A model generated the notes under the pieces. The model searched no databases and was not told the origin of the DNA. It saw nothing but the letters and a program-made list of their open reading frames with translations. The translations under genes and the position numbers were made by a program. From the NCBI GenBank assembly GCA_046705285.1, contig JBJKQK010000129.1:1-26793 (forward strand): a stretch of 26,793 nucleotides of DNA, in the 5' to 3' direction. Source of the stretch: SCRD01 sp046705285 (GTDB lineage Bacteria; Acidobacteriota; Terriglobia; UBA7540). Of the stretch, positions 16,820 through 21,664 are shown one piece after another. Numbering within the stretch: position 1 is the first letter of the stretch; every line of letters starts with the position of its first letter.

Positions 16820-17098
16820 GCTGGCGGTGGTAACCGCCGGGAGAATTTTGCGGGCGTGCAATTTTTACCCACTGTGCATTCATTCAACACTTTCTGCAGA
16901 AATTGAAAAACGACGCATCGGGCAACGACTGTATGTCGTTGATATATAACAAGGTACAAATTTATGTCCCAAGCGTCTCAGCAGTCCCCATCGTCTCATT
17001 TCAGGGGGTTAGGCTAGAAATGTAGATGGGACATGGGCAAGGCCACCGGGCGTGGCTGCCACGAAAGGGGTCCCGTCACATCGAGGGAGAGGACTGTC
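16820..17098. other. Host-phage junction region without genes
   Basis: The gene-free stretch from the dtd start to the endolysin start is 352 bases; this is its part beyond the dtd promoter. It is more AT-rich than its surroundings. It holds a perfect 7-base inverted repeat at 16923-16941 beside TATATAA, and an 8-base inverted pair ATGTCCCA (16964-16971) and TGGGACAT (17027-17034) 55 bases apart. The left edge of the phage module must lie here or in the endolysin leader, but no terminal repeat or target duplication can be proven. Confidence 0.4.
16923..16941. promoter_or_regulatory. Operator-like inverted repeat
   Basis: CAACGAC and GTCGTTG form a perfect inverted repeat around TGTAT, followed immediately by an AT-rich box (TATATA, 16943-16948) that could serve as -10 for the downstream phage lysis genes. 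A dimeric repressor site is a fair guess; a simple hairpin is the alternative. Confidence 0.35.
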
Positions 17099-17827
17099 TT
17101 GCAGACGCAAATGAACGCAACAGGGACACAGCGCGAAGCACGCGCCGACCGGCTGGGAGCAGCCGCCACTGCGAACCTGCCTGCAGAGCGCCGTCTCGTT
17201 CAACGGGTTTTTGAGCGTTGTGACGCGGTGATTGAGGGCGCCTGCGCGTTGTCATCCGTGCCCCCGGAATTTCTGGGCGCGCTGGTGGCGAACGAGAGTG
17301 GCGGGCGCGCGGAGGCTACGCGTTTTGAGGCTTCGGTTTACGGCCATCTCGTAGCGGTTGCGCAGGGCAAATCGCCCAGTTACGGCAGCATCAACGTGGC
17401 GGAGATTGACCACGAGCTTGCCAATCTTCTTCCGCCGACTGACGCCACGCTCCACGCGCGTTACCTGACTCCGGGTTTTGCGGCGAACCATCGCAGTGAG
17501 ATGGCGGCCGCGACGGACGACGCGTTGCGTGAGCTTGCGACGTCCTGGGGCTACACGCAGATCATGGGCTATCACATGATCGGCCAGCCGGGAGACGTGC
17601 GCCGGTTGCTGGAGCCGTCTTTTCATTTCCAGATGGCGATCCGGCTGTTGTCGGAATTCGTGGTTGACTACCAGCTCGACCCCACTCAGGAATTTTCTGA
17701 GATGTTCTGTTGCTGGAACACCGGGCGTCCTTACGGCAGGACGTTTGATCCGGATTACGTGGAGAAAGGGCTGCAGCGGATGCAGATCTACAACCAGCTA
17801 CGGCGCATGCAGCGGGCTGGGCAATAG
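17099..17827 (+). CDS. Phage endolysin-like peptidoglycan hydrolase (lysozyme / N-acetylmuramidase-like)
   Basis: A protein of 242 residues when started at TTG 17099, which has GGGAGAGG 6 bases ahead; the in-frame ATG at 17111 is the alternative. A lysozyme-like fold is suggested by ANESGG, with likely catalytic E66, followed by the second signature SWGYTQIMGYHMIG near 149-162, the S-x-G-x-x-Q-I-M pattern shared by SLT and muramidase domains. It has no signal peptide, so release would need a holin. Two small membrane proteins and a coiled-coil membrane protein follow on the same strand, which together read as a phage lysis cassette. The enzyme class is inferred from these two motifs only. Confidence 0.7.
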   Translation: MQTQMNATGTQREARADRLGAAATANLPAERRLVQRVFERCDAVIEGACALSSVPPEFLGALVANESGGRAEATRFEASVYGHLVAVAQGKSPSYGSINVAEIDHELANLLPPTDATLHARYLTPGFAANHRSEMAAATDDALRELATSWGYTQIMGYHMIGQPGDVRRLLEPSFHFQMAIRLLSEFVVDYQLDPTQEFSEMFCCWNTGRPYGRTFDPDYVEKGLQRMQIYNQLRRMQRAGQ

Positions 17828-17852
17828 GGATTGGCGGCCGCGGCCGTGATGG

Positions 17853-17895
17853 CCTGCGAAGGTTGCCTGCCAGCGCAAGGCAGATTCTTCGCAGG
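17853..17895. repeat. Stem-loop after the endolysin gene
   Basis: CCTGCGAA (17853-17860) and TTCGCAGG (17888-17895) are a perfect 8-base inverted repeat with a second inner stem CTGCC/GGCAG. It lies in the 149-base gap between the endolysin and the small membrane protein. There is no T-run, so it is more likely a repeat element or RNA processing site than a terminator. Confidence 0.4.
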
Positions 17896-17976
17896 ACCCG
17901 GCAAAGCGGGCGGAAAGCGTGAGGATGATCAGGCAAGCAAATTCAAGCAGTCGGTTCAATCAAAAGGAGAGAAGAG

Positions 17977-18120
17977 ATGACCAACCTGGTGACGTTTTTG
18001 GCGGGATTTTCGTTGGGAGTTGTTCTGGCCAGTTTATTCGAGCAGCGCGCTGTCAAGGAAATCATAAGCCTGCGGACCTACCTGCGCGCAGAGCTCCAGA
18101 AGCTGACGGCGAAGCTCTAA
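17977..18120 (+). CDS. Small single-pass membrane protein in the lysis cassette
   Basis: A short gene of 47 codons with AAAGGAGAG ahead of the ATG. The product starts MTNLVTFLAGFSLGVVLASLF, one membrane helix, and ends with a charged amphipathic helix. Its place between endolysin and holin-like genes suggests a phage membrane protein; I do not recognise the family. Confidence 0.55.
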   Translation: MTNLVTFLAGFSLGVVLASLFEQRAVKEIISLRTYLRAELQKLTAKL

Positions 18121-18228
18121 GGCAATGATGAACTTCGAATGACCAAAGCACTGTCGCAGGAACCCTGGCCGGTCATGGGTCATTTAAGGCAGAAGCAAGA
18201 CGCGCCAAACCTGATACGAGAAGACACC

Positions 18229-18453
18229 ATGCGCGAATACATCAAGCAGCTTTTTTCTGAATCCGGGCAGGCGAGTTTTGGGAGGACGGGCTCATTCTTC
18301 GGCCTGTTACTGGGCAGCGGCTGGGTTTCATTCCTGGTCTGGACCACGCACCATCTTCCGGACCTTCAAGGGCTGACGGTTTTCATTTCCACGCTCTACG
18401 GCCTCAGCAAGACGGGTGAGACCCTGCAGCGGGTGATTGGAAAGAAACAATGA
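18229..18453 (+). CDS. Holin-like small membrane protein
   Basis: A protein of 74 residues. A soluble amphipathic start (MREYIKQLFSESGQASFGR) is followed by two hydrophobic segments, SFFGLLLGSGWVSFLVW and LTVFISTLYGLSKTG, and a basic tail. The layout is that of small holins or holin-like phage proteins. The frame is open from 18139, but 18229 leads directly to the amphipathic helix; its ribosome site (GAGAAG) is weak. Its stop overlaps the next start by four bases (ATGA), which shows tight coupling with the coiled-coil protein. Confidence 0.6.
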   Translation: MREYIKQLFSESGQASFGRTGSFFGLLLGSGWVSFLVWTTHHLPDLQGLTVFISTLYGLSKTGETLQRVIGKKQ

Positions 18454-19607
18454 GTGTCGGGACATGGATCAGTTCGGGTTTGGGTTCAGCGGCCAAACTG
18501 GCGCGCCGGATTCCCGGTTGGGTTTGGCCGGCTGCAGCGGGCCTGCTGCTGGCGGCTTTCTGGCTGCAGCAGCATGACGCGCGCATTCGCCAGCAGGCGG
18601 ACCTCACGCAATTGCAGCAGCAGACCGCGGCGCGGGTGGCTGCGCTCAAAAAGCAGGCCCAGCAGGACATCCGGCAGGCCAATGTTGAGAATGCCAAAGC
18701 CATTCAGGAACTCGATGCGCGCCGGCAGCAGATGGAACAACAGAACCGGCAGCTGGCGGCGCAACTCGATGCCCTGCGCACGCTGGCGGAGATCGAGGCA
18801 GGTCAGGAGGCCACCCTTCCCATACGAGACGTGGTGACCCGGGTGGCCGCCCAGCTTGGATTGAACCCGGGAGATTTGGCGACGGAAGAAACAGCATCCT
18901 CGCCCAAAGGCGCAGAGGCGCAAAGCAAATTACAGATTACGAATGACGAATTACCAAACGGAGGCAGCCACGGCACTGCTGTGGGTTCCGCGGGCTCTTC
19001 CCCAGACTCAGCACAAAACGCGACGCCTGCCCCACGCATCGCGCCACCCGCGCAAGTGACCCCTCACCTGGCCGCTGGCACGGCCGCCCTCTCCCCCGGG
19101 CGAGGGTCTGGCGACGCGTCTCTCGCACATATCGCACAAAACGCGACGTCTGCACCACCCATGCGAAGGGCACCCTCAGGCAAAGGCGCAAAGGCGCAAA
19201 GTTCAACCGCAGAAGCCGGCGACCACCGATCGCCGCTGCAGCAAAACACCGCCGCTGCAAAACCCGTGGCCATGGCTCTGAGCGATTCGGGGGCGCGCAA
19301 GGTAGAGTCGGCACTCGTGCAACTGAATGCCTGCAACGCGGAAAGCAAGATCCGGGACCAGCAGGCTGCCAACTGCCAGGCGCGCGCGGCGGCGGCCGAT
19401 GCCGCGATCCAGCGGCTGAAGGGTTCTGTGGCCAGCCTGAACCAGGCGCTCGAAGCAAAGGACAAGATTCTTGCCCGGCAAGAGAGCGAGTACAAAGCGG
19501 AAGTGAAGGCGGCGAAGGGAAGTTTTCTGGGACGGCTGGCGCGTGTGACCGAGCATGTGGCGATTGGCGTGGCAGTGGGTGTGGTGGTGGGAGTGGTGAT
19601 CCGATGA
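18450..19607 (+). CDS. Phage coiled-coil membrane protein with a repeat-derived middle
   Basis: A protein of 385 residues. A membrane helix (about 22-40) is followed by a long glutamine-rich coiled coil (40-125), then a low-order region (about 150-280), a second coiled coil (290-350) and a C-terminal glycine/valine helix (364-384). The outer parts suggest a structural or spanin-like membrane protein. The middle (DNA 18905-19201) is made of dispersed repeats kept in frame: two copies of CAAAGGCGCA-type repeat, two copies of a 29-base repeat encoding AQNAT, and a 47-base palindrome shared with the terminase gene. The ATG overlaps the previous stop, and the next gene starts in its own stop (ATGATG). 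Confidence 0.6.
   Translation: MSVGTWISSGLGSAAKLARRIPGWVWPAAAGLLLAAFWLQQHDARIRQQADLTQLQQQTAARVAALKKQAQQDIRQANVENAKAIQELDARRQQMEQQNRQLAAQLDALRTLAEIEAGQEATLPIRDVVTRVAAQLGLNPGDLATEETASSPKGAEAQSKLQITNDELPNGGSHGTAVGSAGSSPDSAQNATPAPRIAPPAQVTPHLAAGTAALSPGRGSGDASLAHIAQNATSAPPMRRAPSGKGAKAQSSTAEAGDHRSPLQQNTAAAKPVAMALSDSGARKVESALVQLNACNAESKIRDQQAANCQARAAAADAAIQRLKGSVASLNQALEAKDKILARQESEYKAEVKAAKGSFLGRLARVTEHVAIGVAVGVVVGVVIR
19011..19039 (+). repeat. 29-base direct repeat, copy 1
   Basis: The copy begins GCACAAAACGCGACG and matches 19134-19162 in 26 of 29 bases. The two copies are 123 bases (41 codons) apart, so both are read in the same phase and give AQNATPAP and AQNATSAP. Confidence 0.7.
19061..19107 (+). 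repeat. 47-base palindromic element, copy A (in frame)
   Basis: This element matches copy B at 21847-21893 in 38 of 47 bases without gaps (counted by hand). It contains nested GC-rich inverted repeats. In this gene it encodes PHLAAGTAALSPGRG. Confidence 0.75.
19134..19162 (+). repeat. 29-base direct repeat, copy 2
   Basis: Second copy of the repeat at 19011-19039, with three differences over 29 bases and the same codon phase. Confidence 0.7.
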
Positions 19608-19975
19608 TGCCTCAAGACTTTGCGCATATGGCGTTGTGGTGGGGACCGGGCGTGCTGCTGCTTCTTGCATTCAGTTACGGGTTCCTGAGGCTGGCGCAGA
19701 TCTGGATTGAACGCACCATGGACGTCAAAGGACGGCAGGTGGAGAGCCTGTTCGGCATGGCGGAGCATTACGTGAAACAGTTTCTGAACGCGCAGCGGTC
19801 GCAGGCGGATGCGCTCGGGCGGCTGGCGTCGAGCGTTGAGTACAGCGACTCGCGTGACAGCCTCGAACACCAGCAGATCCTGGTGGCGCTGCGGGCTATG
19901 CGCGGAGATCTCGAACGGTTGGCTCACCAGCCGGTGGAAGAAAAGGGAGGGGAAAACTTGCGATCAGGCGATTGA
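19604..19975 (+). CDS. Phage-associated single-pass membrane protein
   Basis: A protein of 123 residues. One membrane helix near the start (ALWWGPGVLLLLAFSYGFLRL) is followed by a helical, mostly charged domain to the end. The ATG overlaps the previous stop (ATGATG at 19604), so it is translationally coupled to the coiled-coil protein. No family recognised; by place it belongs to the lysis or membrane part of the phage module. Confidence 0.6.
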   Translation: MMPQDFAHMALWWGPGVLLLLAFSYGFLRLAQIWIERTMDVKGRQVESLFGMAEHYVKQFLNAQRSQADALGRLASSVEYSDSRDSLEHQQILVALRAMRGDLERLAHQPVEEKGGENLRSGD

Positions 19976-19989
19976 GCCTTTGAGCCCCC

Positions 19990-20081
19990 GGTGTCCTCTG
20001 TGCCGGACCTTTTCAAACCACAGAACGCACCGGGAGGACGGAAAGACAAGAACCTGCGGCGGGGACACCGCCGCTGCAGGG
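19990..20081 (+). repeat. Composite spacer repeat, copy 1
   Basis: This 92-base segment aligns without gaps to 21565-21656 with 68 of 92 identical bases (hand count). It starts with a CTCTGTG-type module and ends with GCGGCG...CGCCGCTGCAGGG. It stands just upstream of the winged-helix gene. Confidence 0.7.
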
Positions 20082-20169
20082 CAGTGAACGTGGAGGGCCG
20101 ATGCGAGGCAAAACGTGCGAGCAATATCGAGCAGGACGCAGCAGCCACACAAAGAGGAGTGAAAACGGT

Positions 20170-20484
20170 ATGACCAGCAGCCTACGGCAGAAAGAAATCG
20201 TAAGAGGAAAGATCCTTTATTACCTGAAACTGATCTACCCGCAATCGGCAACCCTCCCGTTGCTGCAAGGCGAACTCGATATCTTCGGCTATCCGGAGCC
20301 CCTGGAGAATCTGGATTTCCACGTGGCCTACCTGGCGGAAAAGGGACTGGTGAATCTGGAGAACCTTCGCGGACCTCACGCCCGCCGCTACATCACGCTG
20401 GTGAAGATTACCGCCAAAGGGATCGACTACTTTGACGGCCGGCTGCCCAAGGACGAGGGGATCTACCTGGAGCCGGAGCTGTGA
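20170..20484 (+). CDS. Winged-helix phage protein (VpaChn25_0724-like)
   Basis: A protein of 104 residues, with GAGGAG 10 bases ahead of the chosen ATG at 20170; the frame continues upstream into repeat DNA. The sequence reads as a winged helix: REKIL-like first helix (VRGKILYYLKLIYPQ), LQGELDIFGYP, the recognition-type helix LDFHVAYLAEKGLVNLE and the wing with ITLVKITAKGIDYFDG. It resembles the small winged-helix proteins found just ahead of gp27 in Mu-like phages of many bacteria. DNA binding is inferred. Confidence 0.65.
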   Translation: MTSSLRQKEIVRGKILYYLKLIYPQSATLPLLQGELDIFGYPEPLENLDFHVAYLAEKGLVNLENLRGPHARRYITLVKITAKGIDYFDGRLPKDEGIYLEPEL

Positions 20485-20485
20485 A

Positions 20486-20518
20486 GAGCAGTGATAAGTG
20501 AAGAGTGACAAGTGGGCA
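20486..20518 (+). repeat. AGTGATAAGTGAAGAGTG-type repeat
   Basis: A run of short GTGA/AGTG units directly after the winged-helix stop codon. A similar run (GTGATTCAGTGATGAGTGG) follows the last gene at 26753-26780, so the same repeat type occupies two different gene ends. Confidence 0.5.
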
Positions 20519-20520
20519 GT

Positions 20521-20635
20521 TCTCTGTGTCCCCTGTGACTCAAAAGCATTAACACAGAGCCCACAAAGGCCCTCAGTGCCCTCCGTGTTGGGCTTCTTCA
20601 GATCACAGAGCGCACAGAGGGAACCGAGACAAAAG
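20521..20635 (+). repeat. Composite spacer repeat, copy 2
   Basis: CTCTGTGTCCCCTGTGACTC and the following bases are homologous to the first half of the copy at 21510-21656, and CGTGTTGGGCTTCTTCAGAT lines up with CTGTGTTGGATCTTTTCAGG there. This copy lies between the winged-helix and gp27-like genes. Confidence 0.65.
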
Positions 20636-20655
20636 CAAAGGGCAGGAAATTGGCG

Positions 20656-21354
20656 ATGGACCTGAAGCGAAGAAAAACGGGAGACGAGAAACCCATTACC
20701 GAAAAGAAGTGGCGGAGTGAGCCCGCCGCTACAGAGATGCCTGCGCGCCCGGTGAATGATGTGGCGCAACTGCCTGCGGAATTGGGGCAGCTGGCGGAAC
20801 GCATGCTGATCGAGGGCGCCACCTTCGAGGATGTTTGCGAGGCGGTGAACGAACGCGGCGTGCCGGTCACGCTGCAGGCGATCCAGAACTTCTATCGCGG
20901 CGACCTGGGACTGCAGAAGCGGCGGATCGAATTCCAGCTGGAACGCGCGCAGGTGCTGACAAAGGCGTTGTCGGACCCGGACTCGGCGGACGCGCAACTG
21001 GCGCACGCCGCCATGCTGACCGGGCTGCAGAGCCTGCAACGCAAGGACGCGGGAATGAGCTTGCGGGATGCCGTGAGAAGCACTCTGGAGCGGCGCAACA
21101 TTATGCTGAAACGCGACCTGCTGCGGATGCGGATTGCGCGGGAAGAGGAAGAGAAACGCTTCCGCAAGACGCGGCTGCACGCCGAGTTGCTCAAGCTGCG
21201 ATTGACCCGAACCAAGCTGGGACAGCTGCAACGCGAGATGCAGAGGCAGGGCAAGAACGCAACGCTGGGGCCGGAAACCATGGAAAAAATCCAGGAGATT
21301 TACGGCCTGCTGCAGATTCCGGTGGTTCCGCGGGACGTGGAGCCGGTGGGCTGA
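20656..21354 (+). CDS. Mu gp27-like protein (DUF3486), small-terminase role
   Basis: A protein of 232 residues. The DUF3486 signature is clear near the N-terminus: LPAELGQLAERMLIEGATFEDVCEAV with a helix-turn-helix continuing to VTLQAIQNFYR. The C-terminal half is a long charged helix (about 120-215), probably a coiled coil. In Mu-like phages this gene directly precedes the large terminase and is thought to take the small-subunit part in DNA packaging. The start at 20656 has AGGA 8 bases ahead. The stretch KKWRSEPAATEMP near residues 20-32 is encoded by a GGCGG...CCGCCGCTACAG repeat (20711-20733), so even this N-terminus carries repeat-derived sequence. Confidence 0.78.
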   Translation: MDLKRRKTGDEKPITEKKWRSEPAATEMPARPVNDVAQLPAELGQLAERMLIEGATFEDVCEAVNERGVPVTLQAIQNFYRGDLGLQKRRIEFQLERAQVLTKALSDPDSADAQLAHAAMLTGLQSLQRKDAGMSLRDAVRSTLERRNIMLKRDLLRMRIAREEEEKRFRKTRLHAELLKLRLTRTKLGQLQREMQRQGKNATLGPETMEKIQEIYGLLQIPVVPRDVEPVG

Positions 21355-21357
21355 ACA

Positions 21358-21664
21358 CCAGTTATGAATTTTGAATTCCGAATTATGAACTGGGTTCTAG
21401 CCACGGCAGTGGGCTTGTGCCGTGGGACTGGAAATTACAAATGACGAATTGCCAATTACCAAAACCGAACCGGAGCGTATTAGAAAGGCGCGCTAGTGCA
21501 GCGGCAAGGAACTCTGTCTCCTCTGTGCCTCTAAAGACTTGACACAGAGTGCACGGAGGGGCTCGGTGGCCTCTGTGTTGGATCTTTTCAGGCCACTGAG
21601 GGCAGAGAGGGTTACGAATAACCAAAACCGGCGGCGAGGACACCGCCGCTACAGGGAAATAGAA
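21358..21664. repeat. Gene-free spacer made of dispersed repeats
   Basis: All parts of this 307-base gap resemble repeats: a TTGAATTCCGAATTATGAA module, a perfect CCACGGCA (21401-21408) / TGCCGTGG (21418-21425) hairpin, an ATTACAAATGACGAATTGCC module, the CTCTGTG module, and the GCGGCG...CGCCGCTACAGGG palindrome at 21631-21656 (24 of 26 identical to 20056-20081). No unique gene-like sequence is seen. Confidence 0.65.

Larger units (their letters stand above)
18905..19201. repeat. Cluster of dispersed repeats inside a coding sequence
   Basis: The cluster is bounded by two 21-base direct repeats, CAAAGGCGCAGAGGCGCAAAG-like, at 18905-18925 and 19181-19201 (20 of 21 identical, 276 bases apart, same codon phase, encoding KGA-E/K-AQS). 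Inside are a TTACAGATTACGAATGACGA-type segment, a CCACGGCA...TGCTGTGG palindrome, the 29-base repeat pair and the 47-base element. The host gene reads through all of them. Confidence 0.7.

Noticed and set aside
16820..17098. Mu left end or attachment site
   Set aside because: Inverted repeats exist, but I cannot find a matching right end or a target duplication within this window.
19064..19927. Long minus-strand frame across the coiled-coil and membrane protein genes
   Set aside because: It crosses two coupled plus-strand genes with overlapping ATGA/ATGATG junctions and shows no family pattern.
20182..21231. A 349-codon minus-strand frame across the winged-helix and gp27-like genes
   Set aside because: It runs through two recognisable phage genes and the repeat spacer between them; no motif of its own.
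19990..21656. Possible CRISPR array, because of repeated segments in spacers
   Set aside because: Copies are few, diverged, long and separated by whole genes; there is no regular 25-45 base repeat and spacer unit and no cas gene.
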